Source: Candidatus Zixiibacteriota bacterium
Lineage (GTDB): Bacteria > Zixibacteria > MSB-5A5 > DG-27
Length of the DNA: 64,000 nt
Direction: 5' to 3'
Assembly: GCA_030605835.1 (NCBI GenBank)
Contig: JAUWHO010000035.1
Coordinates: 62,001-126,000, forward strand
Of this stretch, positions 1 through 8,233 are shown one piece after another (position 1 is the stretch's first letter; every line of letters starts with the position of its first letter). The translations under genes and the position numbers were made by a program. The notes beneath the pieces were generated by a model. It was not told the DNA's origin and made no database searches. It saw nothing but the letters and a program-made list of their open reading frames with translations.

Positions 1-425
1 CGGATTTTACCGGAGGTCTCCAGCCAGCCGACTCCGGCATCGATTCTGTCGACACTAACGCTCAGATAGGTTTTGGTGTCGCGCACGTCCGGCTGCAAAG
101 ATATCCGCCCTTCAATGGTGACTCTTCGGTTCAGGCCGGCGAAGTTCTTTATATGATTGGAGGGGAACTCCCGGGTCTTGATTTCGTAACGCAAGAGCCC
201 TCCCACTACGATTATCAAAGGGATGAGGATTTTCAGGGATAGGGATTTATCCCTTAGATAAAGGAGTACGGCAATGAATAGTGAGAGGACGAGAAGAACC
301 CAGCACAGGAAGATGGAGGGATTTGAGTAATTCCCGAGGAGAATCCCAAGCAGGAGAAAAACTAAGACATATAAGGCCGGTCGCCGGGGGAAGGTCTGAG
401 GTAGTGACGTTACAGATTCGCACAT
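1..425 (-). CDS. comEC: ComEC/Rec2-like DNA uptake protein, N-terminal part (runs off left edge)
   Basis: Own minus-strand translation from ATG at 425: MCESVTSLPQTFPRRPALYVLVFLLLGILLGNYSNPSIFLCWVLLVLSLF...LLRYEIKTREFPSNHIKNFAGLNRRVTIEGRISLQPDVRDTKTYLSVSVDRI...; N-terminal TM segments followed by a DUF4131-like OB region; open to window edge. Confidence 0.6.
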   Translation of the reverse strand, partial: MCESVTSLPQTFPRRPALYVLVFLLLGILLGNYSNPSIFLCWVLLVLSLFIAVLLYLRDKSLSLKILIPLIIVVGGLLRYEIKTREFPSNHIKNFAGLNRRVTIEGRISLQPDVRDTKTYLSVSVDRIDAGVGWLETSGKI

Positions 426-758
426 AAACACTGCTGGTCGTTGCCCCAAATATACAGAATTATGTTCTGAATAAGGAATAGAAATGTAGAGCCAATTACC
501 TCTTGAAGGCCACTGTTGACAATGCGATCTAGGAACTGTAACATCTAAAAGGTGCAGGAAAGCTACCGCCGAGAACAACAGGTAAAGGAGGAACTCCTGA
601 CGACGCAGAAAGAGAGAATTAAAAACGGCAACTGACAGCGTATTTGCGGTTCGCACCGCTCCCCCTGATATCTTTTCCCCTCTGGCGCAAACTTCAGATA
701 CGCGCCAACTGTTGGGCAAGATTGGCGAATCAGAGATAAACTAAAGAGGAGGTTACAA

Positions 759-1772
759 TTGAGAATCGATCCCAAAATTGAGTCTATTCTGGATAAGACC
801 CTGTCAGGAGAAGAGATCTGTCGTGAGGAAGCAGTGGAACTGATGAAGGCTGATAAAAACTCGCACGATATGTATGCTCTCATGTCAGTGGCAAACGCAT
901 TGACCAGACAGCAATTCGGTGATAGGGGCGAAGTATACGCTCAAGTGGGCATAAACCTGTGGCCGTGTCCCAAGAGCTGCGCTTTCTGTTCCTTTGGCGA
1001 GAAATGGAATATGATCAAGTCACCCACAGAGTTCGGCCTTGAGGAGGTTGTTCTCAGGGCGAAGGCATTCGAAGATGCCGGGGCAAATGCCATCTTCTTG
1101 ATGACTACCGCAGACTATCCGCTTGACCGTTACCTCGAGATTGCAAAAGCTGTGCGGAAAGCCATTTCGCCAGACATGCCAATGGTTGCCAATATAGGAG
1201 ATTTCGGGCCGCAGCAGGCCAAGGAGTTACTGAACGCAGGATTCCAGGCTGTCTACCATGTGTTTCGGTTGCGTGAAGGTAAGGATACCGAAATAGACCC
1301 TGGGGCTAGACTGCGGACTCTCAAAGCCACAAGAGATTGTGATCTTGACCTCGGATACTGCGTCGAACCCATCGGGCCAGAACATTCTCCGGAAGAACTG
1401 GTTGAGGAGATGTTTCGGGGAAAAGAATACGGTGCCATTAATCACGCATCTATGTGGCGAGTTCCCGTTTCCGGAGTTCCCCTTGCAAAATTCGGGAACA
1501 TATCTCAGTGGAGCTTAGCTAAGGTGGTCGCCGTTACAAGAATAGTTGCTGGGGACTCCATAAGAGCCATGGGTGTTCATGAAGCAAGGATACTGCCCTT
1601 GCGAACAGGGGCGAATCAGATTTACGCTGAAACGGGCCCCAATCCCAGGGATACGATTGAGGATACTTCAAAAGGGATAGGTTTCTCTGTAGAGGCCTGT
1701 AAAAACTTGTTGAGGGAAGCAGGCTACACCCCTCTGGAGGGCCCCACCAGAGTATTTCAAGGGCGTTTTTGA
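759..1772 (+). CDS. Radical SAM protein, biotin synthase-like (TTG start, GGAGG upstream)
   Basis: CPKSCAFCSFG (CxxxCxxC) 4Fe-4S motif in a BioB-like TIM barrel context; aggaggttacaaTTG. Confidence 0.75.
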   Translation: MRIDPKIESILDKTLSGEEICREEAVELMKADKNSHDMYALMSVANALTRQQFGDRGEVYAQVGINLWPCPKSCAFCSFGEKWNMIKSPTEFGLEEVVLRAKAFEDAGANAIFLMTTADYPLDRYLEIAKAVRKAISPDMPMVANIGDFGPQQAKELLNAGFQAVYHVFRLREGKDTEIDPGARLRTLKATRDCDLDLGYCVEPIGPEHSPEELVEEMFRGKEYGAINHASMWRVPVSGVPLAKFGNISQWSLAKVVAVTRIVAGDSIRAMGVHEARILPLRTGANQIYAETGPNPRDTIEDTSKGIGFSVEACKNLLREAGYTPLEGPTRVFQGRF

Positions 1773-1840
1773 ACTGGCAGCTTTATCTTGACGTAGAATC
1801 ATTCTGTAACTCTCGATAGTATCACGCTGACGATTCAACA

Positions 1841-1874
1841 CGTCAATTTCCAGCGGCGGTGGGGCCAGAACCAT
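1841..1874 (-). pseudogene. 34-bp copy of the 3' end of the lpxL-like acyltransferase gene (WFWPHRRWK + stop)
   Basis: 32/34 nt identical to 3705-3738, same orientation; in-frame minus reading ...LWFWPHRRWKLTC*. Confidence 0.6.
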
Positions 1875-2252
1875 AAGACTATATTCCCCTTGACAATTAT
1901 CTGTTAAAGCAGTATTAGTTGTAACAAGGCGAGTAAAAATACTTTTCAAACAGAAAAAAATGCGACTCAGGGTGCACAAAGAAAGTGGACGGTGTGAGGA
2001 CCGTGGAATGCGTCAGATAAGAAGTGCTTTGCGGTTTGCATGTTCGGGATTCTACGTACGGAAGCGTAAGTACATCCCACTCAGCCTCTTAGCATTCTAA
2101 CCTTCTGGCATCCAATAGAGAAAGGAAGCCACCTGACGACGTTCACACTGAGGCACATACGTGTCGTGCAGAGCGGGAATGCAGCCAAATGTCTAGGGCT
2201 TGACCAGGTCGAGTGAACATACAGAGAGCTGCGTAGTCTAGGAGGAAGCAAT

Positions 2253-2837
2253 ATGCTGTCAATTAATTCGACGAGACTAGACATGAAGTCTGTAGATGTT
2301 TCTGTCCGATTCGAGTCACTTCTTTGCGCCGTGCTAAGCGCGCGCATGTGGAATACTCATGGGCCGGTGCGGGAAAAGGACTGGAAGGGAATTCTCAAAC
2401 GGCTGGTATCCGCCATCGAGAAGTCTATTCAGAGGACTGTGACCACTGATGGATTTCACAGATCCCAACTAGATCGGTATCTTGGCAATTTAAAGGAGGC
2501 CTCGAAGTCTAAGCAGGTCGCGGACATCGAGGTAATTCACGCTCTTGTGGGAATAGTGTTCGAACTGCTAGGTGGTGTTCCGAATTACAGCCGCAGGAGG
2601 GTAATCAACAGGCAAGATGATTACGTGTTGACGAAGCTCCGAACTCTCCATTACTCTCAATGGCCTTGGCAGAAAGTCAACACTATTCTGGGAGCGGCCA
2701 ACCGTCTGCCCTTTTCTAACTACCATAAATACGATGACCTTTTCTACACTTATGTACGCAACTACAATGGAGATGCAGAAGGTTTCATCAATTGGTACAA
2801 GAAGGAATATCCAGATGCATACTTGGAGATGTTCTGA
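2253..2837 (+). CDS. Hypothetical protein
   Basis: 194-aa ORF with strong SD (aggaggaagcaatATG); no recognised family. Confidence 0.6.
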   Translation: MLSINSTRLDMKSVDVSVRFESLLCAVLSARMWNTHGPVREKDWKGILKRLVSAIEKSIQRTVTTDGFHRSQLDRYLGNLKEASKSKQVADIEVIHALVGIVFELLGGVPNYSRRRVINRQDDYVLTKLRTLHYSQWPWQKVNTILGAANRLPFSNYHKYDDLFYTYVRNYNGDAEGFINWYKKEYPDAYLEMF

Positions 2838-2953
2838 TATCACCTTTCTGCGGAGATCAAGCAGTATTTGCACTACATGGTTTGGTGTTTTGGGTAAGCC
2901 ACGTAAGCTTAGGGCACAGTGCTTAGTGAACTGATAGGACCATAGGAGGTAAC

Positions 2954-3151
2954 ATGAAAATCCCTGCAACGTGCCAGCAATGCAAGAAAACGTTTGAGTT
3001 CGAAACACAACGAACCCCACAGCTTTTGCTGGAGGAGGTGCAAAATAAGCCCAAAGACAAATTTGTCGTGGCTTGCCCGCACTGCGGGGCTGAAAATGTT
3101 GTGGAGATTGACCGTCGAGGCACAGATGCAAACACAGACGAAACGTCTTGA
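2954..3151 (+). CDS. Small zinc-ribbon protein
   Basis: Two CxxC knuckles (CQQCKKTF ... CPHCGAEN); SD aggaggtaacATG. Confidence 0.6.
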   Translation: MKIPATCQQCKKTFEFETQRTPQLLLEEVQNKPKDKFVVACPHCGAENVVEIDRRGTDANTDETS

Positions 3152-3536
3152 AGGGCGCCCGCCATCCCCTGAGGAAGTTTTCTATCTCCAGTGGGGACGT
3201 GAAGCACTCAAGAATAACATCAACCTCTTAAACGACGTACTCCGGCAGCTTGTCACTCTAGATACTGCGTTGCTGGCTGCATTGATCGGGTTTCTTCATG
3301 AAATCCAGATACCGGAATGGTCAAAAGCTATTGTGCTTTCTTCTGTCTCTATCTCTCTACTCCTTGCCTTTATTGGGGTCTTACCGTACAGGGCAGAGGT
3401 TGACTTACGAAAGCCTGAACACATTAGAGTTCACAAGGAAAAGGCTTTGTCTTACAAGAGACGCTTCCTGACTGTTGCGGCTATCTTTTTTTTCCTAACG
3501 TTTGCCTTTTCAATCTTGGGCTTAATCACCGGATAG
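3126..3536 (+). CDS. Small membrane protein with two to three predicted TM segments
   Basis: Start reassigned to ATG 3126 (MQTQTKRLEGRPPSPEEVFY...), overlapping the 3' end of the zinc-ribbon gene; hydrophobic segments LVTLDTALLAALIGFL, IVLSSVSISLLLAFIGVL and FLTVAAIFFFLTFAFSILGLI. Confidence 0.55.
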   Translation: MQTQTKRLEGRPPSPEEVFYLQWGREALKNNINLLNDVLRQLVTLDTALLAALIGFLHEIQIPEWSKAIVLSSVSISLLLAFIGVLPYRAEVDLRKPEHIRVHKEKALSYKRRFLTVAAIFFFLTFAFSILGLITG

Positions 3537-3698
3537 CTAAAAACAAAAGGTATCGATGAGTCGACCGAATACCCTGTTTTTACTCCAGAGCTCGTAATTG
3601 GAGAAGTAGGCCTTTGGCTTGTGTATGCAGACGGCAGAAACGGGCGAAACCCTTCAACATACATCAGGTCCTTATTCTGGACACTATCGCAGTGTAGC

Positions 3699-4589
3699 CT
3701 AGCTCGTCGATTTCCAGCGGCGGTGCGGCCAGAACCATTGGTCGGGATGTTCTCTGATTATCTCTTCTAATTTCGAAGTATAAGCCTGGGTGAGGTCTTT
3801 AATATCCTTTTCCTTATCACCGCTGGGTTCACAATTAAAGGGCGGATAGATAACGATATGATGTCTGTATTTCCCTTTGCGAACCACAAAGCCGGTGAAT
3901 AAAGGGGATCCGGCTTTAAGGGCGAACGCCGCCGGTCCTTTGGGGGTGGAAACGGGTCTCCCGAAGAAATCTACAATGGCCCCATCACTTCCGGCATCCT
4001 GATCCGAGAGCATCGCCACCAAGTGATTATTCTTCAACGATTTGAGAATCCCTCTAGCCGCCGTTCCCATCTTTATTATCCCGATCCCCATCCTCTGGCG
4101 CTGCTTGTTCATCAGGTTGTCAACTCTCAGGTTGTGTTGCTCTCCGACGAGGAAGTCAATCGGGTAACCTCTTTTGGCCAGATAAGCCCCGGCCAGCTCC
4201 CAGCTCCCGAAATGTCCGGTGACCCAAATAGCCCCCTTCCGCTTCTTTCGGACCTCATCGAAATATTCAAAACCTTCCTCCGTGATTATCCCCTTCATCT
4301 TCTCGAGGCTCAATTTGTCGTATAAAGCATATTCCACCACCGAGCGGCCGAAGTTACGATAGGCATCGAGTCCAATCCTCTGCAACTCCTCTTCAGAGTA
4401 TTTGTCCCCGAAAGAGTCCCGGAGGTTCTTCAGGGTTACCTCCCTGCGAATTCCGATGACTTCGTAAACGACATATCCCAGGAAAGCGCCGAGAGAGATC
4501 GCCAACCTGTAAGGAACCAGCCTGACGAGGAAAATCACGCTGACAGTGAATATATACTCAATCAGATGCTTAATCTTTCTGGTCATCAT
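3699..4589 (-). CDS. LpxL/HtrB-family lysophospholipid (lipid A) acyltransferase
   Basis: HFGSWE (HxxxxE) motif, SDQDAGSDG, C-terminal WFWPHRRWK. Confidence 0.85.
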   Translation of the reverse strand: MMTRKIKHLIEYIFTVSVIFLVRLVPYRLAISLGAFLGYVVYEVIGIRREVTLKNLRDSFGDKYSEEELQRIGLDAYRNFGRSVVEYALYDKLSLEKMKGIITEEGFEYFDEVRKKRKGAIWVTGHFGSWELAGAYLAKRGYPIDFLVGEQHNLRVDNLMNKQRQRMGIGIIKMGTAARGILKSLKNNHLVAMLSDQDAGSDGAIVDFFGRPVSTPKGPAAFALKAGSPLFTGFVVRKGKYRHHIVIYPPFNCEPSGDKEKDIKDLTQAYTSKLEEIIREHPDQWFWPHRRWKSTS

Positions 4590-5523
4590 ACGGGAATTCC
4601 CGACCTAATCGTTCCATCCTTTCCCACTCTTTAAGCCTTTTCCGGTTCTGCCTCTTCTTCCAGATGAAAGCCATAACGAAAAGCAACACCAACAAAAGCC
4701 ACAAGATCGAGGGGTCGGTCAGGACAAAGAGAATGTGATATTTGTGTTTGGCGTGACTCTCGAAGAGCTTTTGAAACTCCCAGTAGGAGAGGCCGGTGGC
4801 TCGGAAGAAGCTCTCCTTGAAGGGACTCTCCTCCCTCATGAGGGTCACAAACTCAACGAAACCCTGTCTGCCGAATTCGTCCACAAAGAAATTTAGAGCC
4901 AGGAAGCTCTCGGTGTAGGCCAATCCTGCCTTGGCCCGATGGAACTGGTTGACCTCGTCCAACTCCGAAAGGGGGATGAAGGAGCCAGTCAAGAGCGCCT
5001 TGGCTAAGAGGAGATCTTGCCCCAGCCTCCATTCGTGAGATTGCCACATGGCGAAGCCCTCATGAATCCACCTTGGCACCCAGCGATAGCCACTGGCGAC
5101 CTCCAGGCCGAGGTGAGCGGACTCGTGAATCAATATCCTCTTGAACTCCGGACTCACGATGAGATTTTCAGGTTGCCTCATAACGATGCTTTTGGAGCCA
5201 AGCAAAGCTACCCCCACCCCCCATTCGGGAACCCGGCCTCTGGTGAGACTAGCAAATTCCGACTCCGATTTTGCGATGTATATGCGAAAGGTGTCACTGT
5301 ATTCGTAATCGAAGAAGGTCTCAAAATACTCGAATTTCTCTTCAGCAATCCTTTCGACCTCCTGCCTCAAAGTAGGGTCTTGACAAAAGATCTGAAGAGA
5401 GAAACCTAGTCCTGTTGCGACCAACCCGCAAAAAAAGAAAAAAGCCCCGGAGAGAAATATCAACCTAATCTTGTCCGGGGCCATAATTCTTTTGAGGCTG
5501 TTAGCCCAACTCGTATGTTTCAC
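4570..5523 (-). CDS. Gluzincin-like (peptidase MA-type) membrane-anchored metalloprotease
   Basis: ILIHESAHLGLEVASGY..PRWIHEGFAMW (HExxH plus downstream E); N- and C-terminal TM segments. Confidence 0.7.
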   Translation of the reverse strand: MKHTSWANSLKRIMAPDKIRLIFLSGAFFFFCGLVATGLGFSLQIFCQDPTLRQEVERIAEEKFEYFETFFDYEYSDTFRIYIAKSESEFASLTRGRVPEWGVGVALLGSKSIVMRQPENLIVSPEFKRILIHESAHLGLEVASGYRWVPRWIHEGFAMWQSHEWRLGQDLLLAKALLTGSFIPLSELDEVNQFHRAKAGLAYTESFLALNFFVDEFGRQGFVEFVTLMREESPFKESFFRATGLSYWEFQKLFESHAKHKYHILFVLTDPSILWLLLVLLFVMAFIWKKRQNRKRLKEWERMERLGREFPYDDQKD

Positions 5524-6193
5524 CGATCCCTAAGATAATTCCCTTCGCGGACAGACCCTTTATCCCCTCGACGAACTCCTTGGGGTCCTGCTTGATGACG
5601 TCGAAGGTATCATAGTGCATCGGGATGGCAACCTTGGGCTTCAAAAACTCCGTAGCCTTGATTGCCTCTCTTATTCCCATGGTGAAGTTGCTTCCGATGG
5701 GGAGCAAAGCCAAATCTAAGGGATAAAGCTCGCCGATAAGCTTCATATCGTAAAAGAGCCCGGTATCACCGGCATGATAGATTCGCTTGCCGCCGAGTGA
5801 GACCACAAAGCCGACCGGATTTCCCATGTAGAGGATGGAGTCGCCTTCGACCATTCCGGAGCCGTGGTGCGCAATAGTCAGCGTAACCTCTCCAAAGGGG
5901 AACATGAAACTCCCTCCGATGTGCATCGGATGGGCTTTCGCTCCCTTGTTCTCGAAATAGGTGGCTATCTCATATGGCGCGATAACGGTGGCACCCGAAC
6001 TCGTGGCGATGCTGAGTCCGTCACCGATATGATCCCCGTGACCATGGGTTAAGAGCAGGTAGTCGGGCTTCAACTCCTCCGGGGAGGCTTTCGCCAACGG
6101 ATTGCCGGTCAGAAAGGGATCGATTAGAAGCTTGTATTTACCATCGTCAAAGAGGAATCCAGAATGTCCCAGATATGTTATCTTGACCATCAT
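5501..6193 (-). CDS. UPF0173-type metal-dependent hydrolase (metallo-beta-lactamase fold)
   Basis: MMVKITYLGHSGFLFD...THGHGDHIGDG...YHAGDTGLF; start set at the MMVK methionine rather than the ORF start at 6295. Confidence 0.85.
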   Translation of the reverse strand: MMVKITYLGHSGFLFDDGKYKLLIDPFLTGNPLAKASPEELKPDYLLLTHGHGDHIGDGLSIATSSGATVIAPYEIATYFENKGAKAHPMHIGGSFMFPFGEVTLTIAHHGSGMVEGDSILYMGNPVGFVVSLGGKRIYHAGDTGLFYDMKLIGELYPLDLALLPIGSNFTMGIREAIKATEFLKPKVAIPMHYDTFDVIKQDPKEFVEGIKGLSAKGIILGIGETYELG

Positions 6194-6341
6194 CTCTCCT
6201 TCACCTCTAAGCCTATTCTTCCTTAATTTAACGGTGGTTGAATGTATTGTCAACTGAAACGGACGAGGGGCAAACGGTTCTCCACCAATTTTCAACTTTC
6301 CTGAGCGAAGAAGTCAGAACATATCTCAGAGAAGGATAGAC

Positions 6342-6390
6342 GACTCACCATTCACTACTAACCACTAACTACTCACCACTCACCAAAACC
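6342..6390. repeat. Heptamer-period degenerate repeat array HR1
   Basis: gactcac|cattcac|tactaac|cactaac|tactcac|cactcac|caaaacc. Confidence 0.75.
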
Positions 6391-6425
6391 GGCTTGATTG
6401 ACAAAGCATGTGAAAAAGATTATCA

Positions 6426-7880
6426 TTGTCCAAAATCATTGTTTTTCCCGAACGTTCGTCCACCTTCGAGGAGAAAGAAGTGTCCCGGAGTAGATCGAAC
6501 AAGCTTCGCAACGACATTGCCGGAATAAACGTCAAAGTTCCGGTGCTGGGCGGCTCCTATAAGAGATTCATATATTTTGACAACGCCGCCAGCACCCCAC
6601 CTTTGAAGTCGGTTCTGAGGGCGGTCGAGGAGTTTATGCCCTATTATGCCAGTGTTCATCGGGGAAGCGGATTCAAGTCGTTGGTGTCAACGAAGGCATA
6701 CGAGGAGGCTCACCGCTTGGCCGGGGAATTCGTCGGCGCCGACCTGGACAATCAGACCGTGATCTTCTTGAAGAATACCACCGAGGCTTTGAATAAGTTG
6801 GCTAATCGATTACCCCTGAAGAAAGATTCGATAGTCCTTTGTTCCCTTCTGGAGCACCACTCCAATGATCTCCCCTGGAGGTTCAAAGCCAAAGTAGTCC
6901 ACATTGAGATAGATGGGGAGGGGAGGCTTGACGAGCAGGACCTCGAAGGCAAATTTGAGAAATATTATCCTAGGGTGGCACTTCTGGCGATGACCGGGGC
7001 CTCCAACATCACCGGCTTTTTACCACCAATCCACAAATATGCCCGCCTGGCTCATCAGTATGGCTGCCCTATCGTGGTGGATGCCGCTCAGCTTGCGCCT
7101 CATCGTCCCATAAACATGAAGAAAGCCTCAGACCCGGAGCATATCGATTATCTGACTTACGCTGGTCACAAGATGTATGCCCCCTTCGGCACTGCGGTTT
7201 TGATTGGCGATAGGGAGACCTTCCTTTCCGGGGATCCGGATCAGAAGGGCGGGGGAACAGTCTCGATAGTTGACCGCAAAAAGGTGGTCTGGGCTCATCT
7301 TCCGAACAAGGAGGAGGCCGGCAGCCCGAATGCGGTTGGTGCGGTGGCATTGGCTGCCGCGATCAAGTATTTCCGTAGAGTCGGCTTCAAAAAAATCGTC
7401 TCCCACGAGCGACAGTTGGTGAAGTACGCCCTTAAGAGAATGCAAGAGATTGACGGCATCCGCATATACGGGGATAAAAGAGCGAGCCTGCCCGAAGACC
7501 GTCTCGGCTCCGTCCCCTTCCTCATGGAGGGGGAGCCACACGGGAAAGTGGCCGCAATTCTCAGTTATGAGGGCGGAATCGGGCTGCGCAACGGCTGTTT
7601 CTGCGCCAATCCATTTATGCAGGCCCTGTTGAAAATCCCCCCTAAGAAATTGAAGCAAATCCAGCAGCAAATTAGAGAATCTTACCGCGCTGAAGTTCCC
7701 GGGACGGTGCGGGTGAGCTTCGGGCTTCAGAACACCACAAGAGAGATTGACCACTTGATCAAAATGCTAAACATCATCTCCGAGGGGAAATACAAGGGCA
7801 AATATGTAGTCAATCCTCGCACCGGCGAGTATCGCCCCAAGGGCTTCAAGCTTGATCTGCACGCTTTTTTGCCTTTTTAA
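6426..7880 (+). CDS. Class V aminotransferase / cysteine desulfurase-like protein
   Basis: FDNAASTPP..., LEHHSNDLPWR, DAAQLAPH, YAGHKMYAPFG, GIGLRNGCFCANP. Confidence 0.85.
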   Translation: MSKIIVFPERSSTFEEKEVSRSRSNKLRNDIAGINVKVPVLGGSYKRFIYFDNAASTPPLKSVLRAVEEFMPYYASVHRGSGFKSLVSTKAYEEAHRLAGEFVGADLDNQTVIFLKNTTEALNKLANRLPLKKDSIVLCSLLEHHSNDLPWRFKAKVVHIEIDGEGRLDEQDLEGKFEKYYPRVALLAMTGASNITGFLPPIHKYARLAHQYGCPIVVDAAQLAPHRPINMKKASDPEHIDYLTYAGHKMYAPFGTAVLIGDRETFLSGDPDQKGGGTVSIVDRKKVVWAHLPNKEEAGSPNAVGAVALAAAIKYFRRVGFKKIVSHERQLVKYALKRMQEIDGIRIYGDKRASLPEDRLGSVPFLMEGEPHGKVAAILSYEGGIGLRNGCFCANPFMQALLKIPPKKLKQIQQQIRESYRAEVPGTVRVSFGLQNTTREIDHLIKMLNIISEGKYKGKYVVNPRTGEYRPKGFKLDLHAFLPF

Positions 7881-8036
7881 ACAAATCCCGCCCCAATCTG
7901 TTAGATAGCCAAGATAATTGCGTTCACCCACAAAGAATTGAAGATTCTCTCTTCCTTACTGATTTCTCTTTCACAGCTGAAGTAGCTCGGGTTCCAAACA
8001 GAACACCGTGGAGCAAGAAACCCGACACAGCTGTGC

Positions 8037-8060
8037 CGTCAGGTGTTTCCACCTGACGGG
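8037..8060. repeat. Perfect hairpin H1 (10-bp stem, 4-nt loop)
   Basis: ccgtcaggtg-tttc-cacctgacgg; identical copy at 44688-44711. Confidence 0.85.
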
Positions 8061-8064
8061 AATC

Positions 8065-8088
8065 TGTCGGGAGGAAACTCCCGACAGC
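8065..8088. repeat. Perfect hairpin H2 (10-bp stem, 4-nt loop)
   Basis: ctgtcgggag-gaaa-ctcccgacag. Confidence 0.85.
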
Positions 8089-8120
8089 ACCGCTTAAATA
8101 GTCCGGCTAACCTAACACAA

Positions 8121-8142
8121 CCCCCTGGCGGAGGCCAGGGGG
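8121..8142. repeat. Hairpin H3
   Basis: ccccctgg-cggagg-ccaggggg followed by ctaccc. Confidence 0.8.
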
Positions 8143-8178
8143 CTACCCAGATATTGAAACTTAAGAAACCAAGGGTAG

Positions 8179-8200
8179 CCCAGTGGCCTCTGCCACTGGG
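8179..8200. repeat. Hairpin H4 (cccagtggc-ctct-gccactggg)
   Basis: Perfect 9-bp stem, preceded by ggtag; related copies at 11852 (inverted) and 45183. Confidence 0.85.
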
Positions 8201-8233
8201 TTCAGCTCCCTGAGCACAGAATACTGGAAAGAC

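Noticed and set aside
2040-2100. Possible tRNA or structured RNA upstream of the islet hypothetical gene
   Set aside because: No cloverleaf or T-loop (GGTTCRA) could be assembled by eye.
7128-7754. Long antisense ORF opposite the class V aminotransferase
   Set aside because: The sense frame has clear family motifs; the antisense frame has none.
8037-8200. Possible CRISPR or tandem terminators
   Set aside because: No regular repeat-spacer units, no cas genes, and the stems lack downstream U-tracts; the hairpins differ in sequence from one another.
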